DNA from: Abelmoschus esculentus
Lineage: Eukaryota; Streptophyta; Magnoliopsida; Malvales; Malvaceae
Length of the DNA stretch: 64,000 nucleotides
Direction of reading: 5' to 3'
NCBI GenBank assembly: GCA_035048815.1
Contig: JAUCBN010000046.1
Span: 10,828,999-10,892,998, forward strand
Shown in pieces: positions 48,532-60,138 of this stretch; positions within the stretch are counted from its first letter, which is position 1, and each line of letters begins with the position of its first letter. The notes below the pieces were generated by a model that was given only the letters and a program-made list of their open reading frames with translations, did no database searches and was not told the origin of the DNA. The position numbers were made by a program, and so were the translations under genes.

Positions 48532-48900
48532 GTATTGATACACCTATATGGGGTATCAGTACACCACCTAGTATCGATACTCCCCTAAGGCGTACCGATA
48601 CGCTATTGCATTATAAGAGCCCCAAGCTACCTACCCATACTGATACAACCCATCATCGTATCAATATCGATTCATACCAGTATTGATACGCCTATATGGC
48701 GTACGATATGTTTGCCTATTCTAAACTAATGCAAAAGTGGTATCGATATGCCCTTGCATACTGATACCCAAAAACTTCTTTGGAATTTGAATTAGAAAGG
48801 GGTATCGGTACATGGGATTTTTTTACCGATACACCTGCTATCTAAGTCCTTATTTTCTCCTCTAGGGTGCCGATATGCTCCTAATCCGTATCAGTACGCT
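48532..48900. repeat. GTATCGATAC-type palindrome cluster, diverged
   Basis: More than fifteen degenerate copies (GTATTGATAC, GTATCAGTAC, GTATCGATAC, CGTACCGATAC and similar) over ~370 bases, separated by short non-repeated spacers such as CCTATATGG. Confidence 0.6.
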
Positions 48901-49737
48901 TGTACGAAATTACAGGTCTAGACTTGAAATTTGCTAAGAACCCTTACCCAAACTTTTTGGTTGATCATCAAATTATTCCTACATGTTCTTGGAAGAGTTT
49001 AAGGTGTTTTGCCATCAGTTTTAAGCCATCAAACATTTGAATCCAAATTTCACCATTAAAGGGCTCCTAAGCTACCAAAGTCAAACATGAGATCAACAAG
49101 CAATACAACCTAATTTCATGAGATGTATGCATCAGAAGCTAGAGGGATACTAAACTTAAGCCACAACAACCAAAAATTTCAGTATGGTTTACCTTCAACA
49201 ACAATTAAATCCTCATAACACTTCAAAAATCCATCATTAACAACATAGGAAATTAGAGATTCTTATACTTTTAAGATTTTAGTGTTAATAATAAGTTATT
49301 AATATTATAAATAATCAAAATCATAATTAAAATCAATCAAGAACTGAACAAAAATAGGTCAAATACAAGATTTTATTAATTCCATCAACTAAACCTCAAA
49401 TAAGCCAAGAATTTATAATTAAATCATTGAAATATATTATAAAATATTTATCAAGGTTCAAATAATTGAAATTTTCACTAAAGAACCATATAATTATAGT
49501 AGAAGATGAATTCACCTTTAACTATGACTTTTCCCCTCAATTGAATGAATTTTCATAAGAAAACAAAGGTAAAACAATGGGATTTTGATAATAGATTAGA
49601 GGTAATTCAAAATCAAAAGATTAGGAGAAACGTAATGTTATCTAAAGATTTTGATGAAAATAAGAGTGTTTGACTTAAGATAATTGTAAAGAAAATCTTT
49701 TGAAAAAATTTAGTTACATCGAATTGATGATGGTTGA

Positions 49738-50303
49738 TTGTCTAAAGTTCATGTTTCCATTCCTCATGTGTGTCAACATAAATGTCAGCATCCTAAACCT
49801 GGTTGGTTATGTTTGAATATTAATGGATCAGTTCTTCTTGGATCAAATGTGGCCTCTGTTGGGGGACTACTCCGTGATCATAATGATAGTTGGATTATTG
49901 GTTTCAAGAAATCTATCGACATTACTGATACACTACATTTGGAACTCTGGGCTATATACATTAGACTCCTAATCACATGGTCCCATGGAGATGATGTTAT
50001 TCAAATCCAATACGATAATAAGTAAGCAATCCAATTACTTTGTGACAGATCTGCACGTTATAGCTCTCTTTTTCTAGTTTGGGTGATCTATGTTTTTACC
50101 ACACAAGGTTGGGTGACGAATTTTATTTGGACACCATGAGAAGGAAATAAACCTGTTGATATGCTCGCCAAATTACAGATCGATCATGTTTTGACATTCG
50201 AATCCTAGAAAATTCCCTTGCTGTGATCGAACCACTACTTGTTATAGATGGAAGTGATCTAATCTTGTAACTTTTTGGGTCTCTCTTAATTCAAAAAAAA
50301 AAA
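49738..50303 (+). mobile_element. 5'-truncated LINE, RNase H domain and poly(A) tail
   Basis: The open frame at 49738-50025 reads PGWLCLNINGSVLLGSNVAS, VGGLLRDHN, LELWAIYIRL and IQIQYDNK, the RNase H-like domain found at the C-terminus of plant L1-type LINE ORF2. Past a stop the frame resumes with QGWVTNFIWTP and KPVDMLAKLQ, the usual end of that domain. A stretch of 12 A residues (50292-50303) closes the unit after a T-rich 3' UTR. Everything upstream of RNase H is missing, typical of 5' truncation. A target duplication could not be fixed; CTTTT-AAAA wording on both sides is only suggestive. Confidence 0.72.
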
Positions 50304-50759
50304 ACTCTTTTAAAATATAACCAATTAAGGAGAAAAGTATGACATTAGACTTTAGTAAGAATTTCCTTACAGATTTTAAGATTTTATTATTTTACAAAAC
50401 AATCACTATAAAATAGATTTTCAATTTTCATATTTAGATCACTATATCAAAATTTCATATTTACAAATTCCATTTTTAAATATTGATTCCACCAAAATCA
50501 TTTATATAATAAATAATGATTTTTAAATATTTTTCTGTATTTTATCTCTTTCAAAAATATTGATCATAAATTAATTCTGAAACTTGAAAAGATTTTAAGT
50601 CTAAACAATTTGAAAATAAGTTTAAGACATTTTCTCTTCCAAAATCAAAAACGGTTTTAAGTCCAAACAACTTGAAAATAAGTTTAAGACATTTTCTAAG
50701 GCTTTTAAGTTTGTTTCAAATGTTTTAATAAGTAAAAGAATACAAAATGCCCCAGACAT
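50304..50759. other. AT-rich sequence, no gene
   Basis: Contains a near-exact ~50-base direct repeat (TTTTAAGTC[TC]AAACAA[CT]TTGAAAATAAG, at ~50592 and ~50653) and otherwise nothing that I recognise. Confidence 0.4.
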
Positions 50760-51800
50760 TTTGATACGCTTCCCAAGCATTTCGATACAGCTTTCCTACT
50801 TTCAAAGGAAATGGTACAGGCGTTTCGATACGCCCCTTAGGCGTTTTGATATGATTTTTTATTGGAAAATTTAGTTTCAATACGATAAACCACAGTTTCG
50901 ATACGCTAGTATCGAAACTAATTTTACGTATTTAGATACACCTCTAACGGATTTATGAAACACCCCAACAACTTTATAAAACCCCCCAACGGTTAGGAAT
51001 AGTATTGAAACAAGCTTTAGCTATTTCGATACGATGAGATAAGAGTTTCGATACACCTTGTAGGTGTTTCGATATCGGTTCTTAAATATAGGTTCAACGG
51101 CTATTTCCCAAATTAACAATATAAAAATAGCTTCCACGCGTTTCGGTACCACATACACCAGAAGCATAAATAAGCCTTAAAATCACTCTAAATGGCTCCA
51201 AATCAATCCCAACGGTTACCAAAGGCTAGAAGCTCAATTGAGATGATAAAAGGAAGTCTCAAGCATTAAGAGAAGACTAATGCTTCAATTGTCAACATCT
51301 TATGACAAAGAAATGTCTTAGAGCATAATTCTCATCTTTGGGTAGACAACACTTGTGATCTTAATGTATATGTATGCTCAAGTGTCATAGGAATTTAGTG
51401 AGAGCTTTAGATTGCAAACATTAGCCTTATTAGAAGGACTAACAAGTTTTCTAAGTTTTCTCTTGTTGAGTGAATTCCCAAAGTTCGTTTGTGAACTTTG
51501 GATGCTTGATTCGGGGCTAAAATCAAGGTTGTAAGGTTATCCCTTTGTTCCTCAAAAGGTTGAAATTTTTAGTTAATTTGGGAAATCCTTAGTGAGAAGC
51601 TAAGGTAGTGGATGTAGGACTTGAGTTAGAAGTCCGAACCACTCTAAATCCTTGTGTCCATTTCTTTATATTTTTGCTTTGTCAACAAACCATCCAAATT
51701 ATCATCTTTCTATCACTTCGCTAGGTTAAATCGGTTGTCCATCGAGCACCTTCAAACCTAACAAAATTTTTGAATGGTTCTTTCGAATAGTTCACGACGA
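50760..51800. repeat. LTR-like fragment with TTTCGATACG motif cluster
   Basis: 50760-51080 holds about fifteen TTTCGATACG or TTTGATACG motifs and one GTATCGAAAC inverse. The following 700 bases are unique-looking with the phrase GGTTGTCCATCGAGCACC (~51730), which resembles the end of large Copia (SIRE-type) LTRs. No matched ends or duplication; the class is a guess. Confidence 0.4.
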
Positions 51801-52639
51801 ACAATAATAGGATGAACAACGAATAGTATGTAGGTTGTTTGACGAGGGGAAAACGCTTCATTCCATGCTGGCAACACGGCTAATGCTGACGAGAATGGTC
51901 AGATTTGGAGGATTTGAGAACTATTTTAGGAATATATGGAAAATTTAGGATTTATTTTATTTTGTTATATTATTTTTATTTTTAAATATAATTTGAATTT
52001 TTTAAGAGATGACACGTGTCATTTAATGGTGAGAATTAATTTTGAACTTTAAATGAGTCAGACAATAAAACATTAGATATTTATTTAGCCCAAAAATAGT
52101 TTAAACACTTAACTAAAATATATATATAGTTTTATACACTTATTTACCTATTAAACCTAACAAAACTTATGCCAAGAAAGATTTTACTAACTCTCCTGCT
52201 TGGTGTCTCACATAAAACAACAATCACAATGCTCTTATCAGTAAAACTCAACACCATATATGATGATGCGAGCAATTTTAAGCAACAAGAAAGTGATAAT
52301 ATTTATGGGAGAAGAGAAAATATTAAATTGATGAAATTTTTAAATATAAGTGGTTAAATTTATTTTATTTTCAATTAGTATCAAATTGATAAAATATATA
52401 ATTTTTGAAAACTAAAATTATTATTATACTAAGTCCCATCGTTATTTCTTTTAATATTTAATGATCTATAAATAATAATATTTTAATTTAGTAACTAAAT
52501 TGTAACATAAAAAAAAACATTTGTAAATGAACTAATAATTGAGTGATTTGGGATATGTTTTTCCAAAATTCTTTTAATATTTTATAGATCCCACTTATTA
52601 TATCCGTGTGGATGTAGGGATATAAAAAGTTGATCTGAC
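51801..52639. other. AT-rich intergenic sequence
   Basis: A short open frame at 52169-52357 has no recognisable domain. No supportable feature. Confidence 0.35.
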
Positions 52640-52990
52640 GACTAAAACCTGTTCGAGTCAAAACCTGGTTTGACCTGAGGATGTAACGACCCAAATCCGA
52701 TCTAGATCCGACTTTTGTTGACCCGAGTTGGACCTGTTATTGTATTAACCGAACCCAAACTATATCCGACCGAGAATGACCTGAACCCGATTTCAACTCG
52801 TTACTGTGGACCTGAAACCCGACCTGCATTTGAATGAAACAAACTCGAACCTGAGTTTGACCTGGCAGATAATAGATATTACACGACTGAATCGACCCAA
52901 GACTTGATTTTACCCGACCTGTTTTGAACCCGACCTGATAAATGACTTGACTTGTTTTGAACTTCACCTATTATTGACCTGAACTAATAC
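52640..52990. repeat. Degenerate ACCCGACCTG-type short repeat block
   Basis: About twenty imperfect repeats of (GA)ACC(C/T)GA(C/A)(C/T)TG over 350 bases. The block includes TGTAACGACCCAAATCC at 52683, the same start wording as the 4487 LTR, so part of it may be an LTR edge. The similar short block at 44180-44300 has GATCCGACCC phrases. Confidence 0.5.
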
Positions 52991-53055
52991 TAACAAGACT
53001 TAATATTTACATTACATATAATTAAGTATATTTATAATTTGATGAATTTAAAATA

Positions 53056-54433
53056 GGGTAAACTACATAAATGGTCCCTCGACTATAACCCAATTATCTT
53101 TTGTATCTATCGACTATCAAAAGTTACAAATCGATCCAAAGACTTAAAAATTATAACAAATTGGTCCAATGCCGTTAAAAAAATAATGGTTGATGACGTG
53201 GCAGTTATCCTAAATTGATATAATTATATAATTAGTCCCCAAGTTCTACACTTATTTTAATTTGACCCTAGTTTTAAAAATTAACCCACACAATTTTAAT
53301 AACCTATCAATTTAATCTCTCATCCAACTAAAGCTTACATAAACCGTTCCTGAAAAACACATAAAATTTCAAGAATTTTTTTTAAAACCTATCAATTTAA
53401 TTCCTGATTTCATTCAAAAATCAAAATTAACAACTGCTGTGTCTGGTTCTTTAGATTTGATCGACAATGGTTTTGGTGCTGAGTTCTTCCAATTTTGTCT
53501 AAGGTTTCTAACAAATGATTTTATACAACGATAATAGTATTTACAGTCAAAACGATTATTTCGTTACTGCTGCAGGGTTATTTGGATCCGAAATATTATA
53601 TGACCTGACTATGACCGAGAAGAGCGATGTGTATAGTTTCGGAAAGGTTACAACGTATACTTAGCATTGAGATGTGTTGGAGAATCAAGAGATGATATGC
53701 CTACAACTGATGAATTGGTGACAGAGATCAAAAACATCACGCAGGTGGTTGGCTTGAATCCAAATGCAGAGTCCGCACCAAATTCATCAACTTATGAAGA
53801 TACAACTAAGGGAGCTTCTCATCCATGTAGAGCCTAAAGGTTTTCACAGTTTGAATCAGATCAGATTCGGGTTGAGTTTTAAGTACAGTATAACACTGCA
53901 TGTACTAAAATTTCTCGGCAAGGTCGGGGCAAGCAGATCGACTAAGACCCTACCGATCTCCGAGATAGAACCTGGTTTTGAATCTGGTTTTGAATCAGAT
54001 CAGATCGGCATGTACTAAAATGTTGCTACTATCGGAGTTCGTGCATGTTGTTCCTCCCATGCTTTGTTGTTAATTTTGATATTTGAATTAAATCAGGGAT
54101 TAAATTGATAGGTTTTGAAAAAAATTCTTAAATTTTTTTGGGTTTTGCAGGAAAGCTTTGGTAAGATGAGGGATTAAATTAATAGGTTATTAAAATTACG
54201 GAGGTTAATTTTTAAAATTAAGATCAAAATAAAATAAGTGTAGAACTTAGGGACTAATTATATAATTATATCAATTTAGGTTAATTGCCACATCATCAAC
54301 CGTTAATTTTTTAACGACATTGGACCAATTTTTAATAATTTTTAAGTCGTTGGACCAATTTGTAACTTTTGATAGTCGAGGGATACAAAAGATAATTGGG
54401 GTATAGTCGGGGGACCATTTATATAGTTTATCC
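53056..54433 (+). mobile_element. Pack-MULE 2: Mutator-type element with a captured receptor-kinase fragment
   Basis: Length 1,378 bases. Terminal inverted repeats reach ~375-385 bases (53056-~53441 and ~54066-54433), starting GGGTAAACTACATAAATGG. The exact 9-bp target duplication is TTTAAAATA (53047-53055 and 54434-54442). The first ~130 bases of the TIR are clearly the same family as Pack-MULE 1 (TAAACTA.ATAAATGGTCC, AAAAGTTACAAAT, TTGGTCCA, TGCCGTTAAAAAA), but inner TIR parts differ. No transposase. Confidence 0.92.
53573..53862 (+). pseudogene. Captured LRR receptor-kinase fragment (HPCA1/At5g49770-type)
   Basis: After an intron-like ...CTGCAG acceptor the frame reads GYLDPKYYMT, then a one-base shift leads to MTEKSDVYSFGKV, the activation-loop/subdomain VIII-IX region of a plant receptor kinase. 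The end of the kinase follows as ALRCVGESRDDMPTTDELVT, and the C-tail EIKNITQVVGLNPNAES plus YEDTTKGASHP is characteristic of the HPCA1-like LRR-VIII-1 kinases. The segment between subdomain IX and the tail is missing. Known members sense hydrogen peroxide or act in signalling at the plasma membrane; this fragment lacks ATP-binding and catalytic loops and is frameshifted. Capture of an intron border shows a genomic rather than mRNA source. Confidence 0.78.
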
Positions 54434-54442
54434 TTTAAAATA

Positions 54443-55435
54443 TTGATAAATATAATTAGTTTTAAAATATAGAATTAGAGATGAGAATTAATTTAGGGAT
54501 TAATATTTAAATTTAATATTATATATTTAATTAAATTTATTTATTTATTATTTTATTTAGTTGTAATGTATTTAATTTTAATTATAATTTTAAAATAATA
54601 TTTTATTAAAAATTATAATTTTAAATTAATATTTAATTAAGTTAAATTAATTTATTGAACTTAGACAAATTAAACTAAATTAAAATATAAAAACATAAAT
54701 TACAAGCATAATTAAAAGAATTCTAAAATTAAATGTAGATTTAATTAAATTAATCTAAATTATGACTCAATTAAATTAAACCAAAACAATTCATAAAAAA
54801 AGACAATTGATAAAAAAAAAAGAGTGAAAAAATAAAATTTTGAAGGGAAATAAACCACTTATTTTTTTAAGTTTGAGATTAATTTACTTTTAGTGTAAGA
54901 TTTTTGGAGGGATATAAGTTACCCAAAATTTTGGAGTGAATTAGAAATAAATTTTGAATATTAAATAAGAAAGAGGAAAAAAATAAATTTTTTAGAGAGA
55001 ATTAATATATATAGTAAATTTTGGAAGATTATTATTATTATCACAATATATAATCAAATAATAAACTTTCATTAAATATAATCAATTAAACACATAAAAA
55101 ATGAGATTAGATTTATATATTCATTTGACACTACTTTAGGTAGGGTAAAAAATTTCGTATATTTTTATATAGGTCTCACCTAAAAAATCGAATCTCTCCC
55201 CGCTCTATACCTTATTTTACAATTATTTCAATTTTATTATGATCACTCGAAAATTAAGTTTTAAATTTATTTTTTATTCGATTTGATCCTCATTTAATTA
55301 AAATTAGATTATATATTTTAAAATTATTTTAATTTGATCCTATGGAATTAGTTTACTAATTGGACAATTGATCTTAGAGAACTAATTTAGCGATTTGGGT
55401 TTAAGAGATTAGTGTTGGGCGTAAAGAATTAATAA
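54443..55435. other. AT-rich intergenic sequence
   Basis: No gene or repeat boundary that I can support; short TTAAATTAA-type quasi-repeats. Confidence 0.4.
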
Positions 55436-55905
55436 TATACATACATTAATTAAATACATATATATACATTAATTTATAAATAAATTAAATACATATATTA
55501 ATATATATTTAAGTATATATTAAAGTATATTATATATTACATCTAATACATTAATACATAAATTATAATATATATAAGTATATTTATATATACATTTATA
55601 TTGATATTAAACTATATTATATACATAATATATATTAATGTACATTATATACATACTTATATATTATATACATATATTAATGTATACTAAATAATATATA
55701 AGTATACATATACTTACATACATACTTATATATTATATACATATACACACATACATATTATATATATATATATATAGTATTATACATTTTATATTTCCAT
55801 ATATAGTATCATACCAAATATAGAATACATTCTATATTTAGTATAAATTCCATATATATAATATATTTCATATATAGAATATATTTCATATTTACATTTT
55901 TGAAA
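55436..55905. repeat. Low-complexity TATATACATA-rich tract
   Basis: Almost pure A/T with recurring ATATACAT, TATATTAATGTATA and a (TA)n run at 55758-55776. It directly precedes the start of the 55916 LTR-like block. Confidence 0.8.
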
Positions 55906-56921
55906 TGTATTAAACTGTAATGACCCGGAGTCGAATTCGAGTGTTGGGTTAACCCGAGAGTTTAGGCTCTGGTTTTGGGCCCGAATTTTGGTGTTTAGGC
56001 CTTAGGCTTTTTGGGCCTGCTAGGTTGTTGGGCTTTTGTGTTGTTAGACTGAGGGTATTTTGGTAATTACCAAAGAAGGATGAAAGAGAGGGTTGGGGGA
56101 TTATTTTCTCTGCAGAGTGATATCACCCTACTAATCTTTTTTCTCCCTTCGTCCTTCATTCTTGAGACAAGAAAAGGAAAGGTAAAAGGTGAAATCTTTG
56201 AGAGTTTAAGTTAGTTTTTCATTTCCCTAATAGACAAATGTGCATGTTTACAATTGTTAAGCATGTGACTGCTTGGATTAAGTGAATTGGTTATGTCCTA
56301 ATGAATTGTTAAATGAATATGGATTACTATAGAATCCGAGAGAAGAGGACAACGAAGAAGAAAGACTTGAATTGGCAAGGAAGAAAGGCAAGGGGATCAC
56401 CATATACAACCCTTGAATAGCTCAGAATCAATTGTGAGTGTGACAAACCTTAGGGTTAGTTTGATTTTTAAATGTCATGTAAATTGGACTAATTGTATAT
56501 TTGGTAAAAAGGGGAGGAGGATTAAATACTAAAGGACTTGTATGATAACATGTTTGCTTGCTAGATTGATAGCATTAGTTTAACACATATGCATAGCTCG
56601 GAAATGCCGAGGTAAGTATGGAAAGCGGCTATGGATGCCAGGTACACGAATCATGCATGGAGCATATTATTGGTAATATGCTCAATTGTTGATAATTTGA
56701 TATGCTTATTGCTTGTGACATGATCAATTGTTGATAACTTGATATGCCTATTACTTGTGATATGATATAAATGCATTGCTTGATAATATGTCTTGGATAC
56801 TTACTCTTAATGACACGAACTTGGTAAATACGAATTGAATGATCAAACGGTAATGAAATGTTATTGAGCCTTGGTCGATAGTTGGTCATAGGTAGTACGG
56901 CATGCTTAGAGTCTGAGCTCA

Positions 56922-57128
56922 TTGTTTAGTGCTACGACGCTCATTATTTAGTGCTACGACACTCTTGTTTAGTACTTCGGTACTCTTGTTTGGTACTGTG
57001 GGTACCGTGATTTGGTGGTTAGTCACCAATTTTTAGATACCATGGGTATCTCTTGTTAGTACCTTTGTGGTACTCTTGTTAGTGCCTTTGTGGTACTCTT
57101 GTTAGTGTCTTCGTGACACTCTTGTTGA
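56922..57128 (+). repeat. Array of nine small hairpins (~23-base period) with covarying stems
   Basis: Consecutive units AGTGCTACGACACT, AGTACTTCGGTACT, GGTACTGTGGGTACC, TTGGTGGTTAGTCACCAA, AGATACCATGGGTATCT, AGTACCTTTGTGGTACT and AGTGTCTTCGTGACACT are each self-complementary around a 3-6 base loop, spaced by CTTGTT-like linkers. Stem bases differ between units, but pairing is kept on both sides. Confidence 0.8.
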
Positions 57129-58334
57129 CTCGCTTACCTTGTCTAACTATACCAAGGCATCACACGAACTTAATTGAAAGACTAAAGGTTTAAATATGAA
57201 CTATATATACATGTATTGACTTGAGAAGCATGAATTCTTGATCATGTATTGATATGGAATATTGAAACGTAATTGATGCTATGAGTAGCACTTGAAGGTA
57301 ACATGGTTATTGATATTGGGAATGAACATACGACTATATGTAGTCCATGACATGAATGGTGAAATGAAAGCTTGAGAAATGAAAATTGATTAATGAGATA
57401 CATGCATCGAATACATGTTAGTTAATGTTTGGCATATAAAATATGAAATTGAATAGTACACTAGACTTGTGATTGGCATGAGAAGCATGATAACCTTGTA
57501 CATTTATTGAGTTAATGCCATGAATTGATTTAATTGCTTAATTGAAGTACGCCATCTTTATTGCCATGAACTTGATATAATATTTGAATTAAGCATGATA
57601 ATTGTTATATGTTTTATGTCTAATATGGTTAGACTAGGGTTGCCTCACTAAGTACCTAACACGTACTTACCACTCGTTTGTTTCCTCTTTCCCAAAACAA
57701 CAGGTTCTCGAGTTAAGGAGCTAGATCGGGATTGAGTAAGATTGCAAGCAAGCTCTACAAGCAAGCCAAGTATGGTATTTTGTAACCTTTTTGTAACTCC
57801 TAGCTTATGATGGCATAATGGTCATATTTTGATTAGTCTCATGCATAGGATAATTGGCACATGTTGGTAAAATGGCTTCCATTTTGTGTAAATGGTTAAT
57901 AGGTTGTGAAACTAAGCATGTGAATATGCTAGCCTTTGATATTGTAATTGATATGTAAGCCTTATGGCCAAGTGTGTTAGGCTAGGATCATGCATTTTTA
58001 GTTTTGGTTTATAGTTGCATATGTGGGCTTTGGTCATATGCATTGGAATGCATGATAATTGTCTTGGCATAAGAGACATGTGAATGCTAAGGTTACGTCA
58101 TGGTGGATAATTGTCATAGTGTAAATACATGGCCTAGAAATTAACTAGCTTGTTAAATGGTACATGATAGGATGAATAAACACCGATTAGAGGGCATTAG
58201 AATTGGCATATTATCACTTGTTGTCTATACAAGTTAAATTGTCCCTTAAGGATTAGGAACGAATTAGGACCATATAGATGGTCCTTTGATTTGTGTTTAA
58301 GTGTTTAAAAAGCTTGAGACCTGCAATTGGGGCA
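57129..58334 (+). other. Non-coding middle of the 55916 LTR-like block
   Basis: Rich in GCATG and CATGAATT-like phrases with no open frame. A polyadenylation-type region was not identified. Confidence 0.4.
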
Positions 58335-58773
58335 GGGGTATCGATACCACTTACATGGGTATCGATACCACCCTTAACAATAATGAAATTGCATCGATGC
58401 TTGGTTCGATGCCAAGCTTCATTAAGGGCTTCCTGGTTCGATACCAATATCGGTCCAGGCCTCTATAGCCTTAAGCCATTGAGTCCTTGAAGTAGACCAG
58501 CATCGATACCTGGTTCGATACTAGGACTTCTAGTAACGAAATTGCATCGATACCAGTATCAAACCAGGCTACCCAACCTTAGTCAACGAGTCAACGAGGG
58601 AGACCAATATCGATACCAGGTTCGATACTGGGACCTCCAGTAACGAAATTGCATCGATACCTGTATCAAACTAGGCTCTTCAGCCTTGGTCAACGAGTCA
58701 ACATAGTTGACCTGTATCGAACTGGGGTTCGATACCCCTATTCAGATACCTCCCTATAAGGGGTATCGATACC
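58335..58773. repeat. GGTATCGATACC palindrome cluster
   Basis: About twenty full or half palindromes, including perfect GGTATCGATACC copies at the start and end. Units GCATCGATACC...GGTTCGATAC and AACGAAATTGCATCGATACC recur three times with period ~110-120 bases, so this cluster is also a degenerate tandem array. Confidence 0.7.
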
Positions 58774-59119
58774 CATAGTTATTTTGGTTCAAACTTAAAA
58801 AAAAGAGAAGAAAATTGGCTTGACCCATAAGATAATATTAATGAAGATTAAACGAATAAAATTTGGTTAGAAGTTAAGATCAAGCTTGATTGAGATTGTA
58901 ATTGATAAATGAATGGAATACGAGAATCGAAATGGTTAATTGTATAAGTGTGGAAAAAGTTTTAAATTGGCCTCAAAATTATAGGCTTTACATATAATTA
59001 TCTTGATTTAGCTTACAAATGATCGAAACGTTCTAGAATTAGATACAAGATTGGTCTAATTACAAGTTTGAATGTCCAGTCGACACCTCCGTCTCCTAAC
59101 CCGGGGCGAGGGTGTCACA

Positions 59120-60138
59120 GAAGAAGTATTCATGCTTAATCCATAATTGTCGAAAAGAAATGAGTTCGAATCTACGAAAACTAGAAACTTAAATTTTAAA
59201 ACAAAAAATTACATTAGGAATATAGGAATTAATCTTAGTTTTATAGAATGAAGCAATAATGTTAAAAGTCATCATTTACAACATACTCGACATCATTGGC
59301 CAGAATCGTTTCTAAAATTTTGGTGGCCATAGACAAATCTAAAAATAAGGTCCCTAATAATAAATATTAAAAAATTAAATTTAAAGAGTATAAAAAATAA
59401 ATTAAATTGTTTGCAAATTATTTTTTATTATACTCAATAATTATCAAATGAAAAATATCAAGAAATTTTATTAAATACCCAACTTACACAAAACAACTTC
59501 TACGACTATTTTTCGCGTAAACATTATATAATAAAAATTATAAAAAAAAAATATAGAGAGAGTGATAGTACTTGAGATTTTTTCTTTAAAGCTTTGCCTT
59601 AAACTTAGTTATAGCATATCAACAGTAAATCTCATAAGCTATAATCTTCTTAGATAAACAAATCATTGCCTTCTTGAAATATTGAATTAGAAATTATAAA
59701 TCAAAAATACAAAATAAATTGTAAGAAAATAACATAAAAAGAGGTGGTGTGATGAGAAATTGAGATTTGAAGAACAAGAACAATGAAAATATTATTTATA
59801 GGTGTATATGAATTTTTATTTCCAATTTAAAATCAAAAATATTATTAAAATCTTAATTATGACTCTATAATACATTAATAACTGGACTAATTAGATAGCG
59901 ATAAATTTATAATTCATTACAAAATTTATCAATTTTTTAATGATAATTTTTAAAGTTTATTTAATAATATAATAATAAAAAATTTAAATAACTTTAAAAA
60001 TAATAATTATTTTAATTTAATTAATAATAAAAATTATTAATTAATCAAGGACCTTCTTGGGACCCTGGGCGATCGCCCCTGCTGCCTAGGCCCAGGGACA
60101 ACTTTGTTTCTGGCATGTCCTTGGTTCTTCTTTACCGT
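59120..60138. other. AT-rich sequence, possible decayed transposon edge
   Basis: Phrases such as GGTGGCCATAGACAAAT (~59321) and the perfect palindrome GGGCGATCGCCC (60067-60078) are wording that I associate with old DNA-transposon remnants, but no ends were found. No gene. Confidence 0.4.

Larger units (their letters stand above)
46486..49730 (-). repeat. Inverse copy of the 4487-type LTR, split by a solo LTR
   Basis: Starts TATAACACCCTCGACCCGGATGCC, the inverse of the GGCAC...GGGTGTTACA end of the 4487 LTR. The GGATCCCGATG...GCGGGCCTC units recur in inverse orientation at 48037-48230 with clearly alignable flanking sequence, and the palindrome cluster follows at 48532-48900, the same order as in 4487-14785. 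The far end is not clear and may be cut by the LINE at 49738. A separate solo LTR sits inside (47002-47985). Confidence 0.6.
55916..59119 (+). mobile_element. Large LTR-like block (3.2 kb), diverged relative of the 4487 LTR
   Basis: Starts TGTAATGACCCGGAGTCG and ends GGGCGAGGGTGTCACA, the same terminal logic as the 4487 LTR. It shares GGGCC-rich early sequence, a hairpin array (56922-57128), and a GGTATCGATACC cluster (58335-58773), although here the order is hairpins first. No coding capacity. Flanks TAAAC and GAAGA do not match, so the block may be a recombinant or have decayed flanks. Confidence 0.55.

Noticed and set aside
46188..58773. CRISPR-like array interpretation of the regularly spaced short palindromes
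   Set aside because: Plant nuclear context, spacers not of constant length, repeats degenerate, no cas genes.
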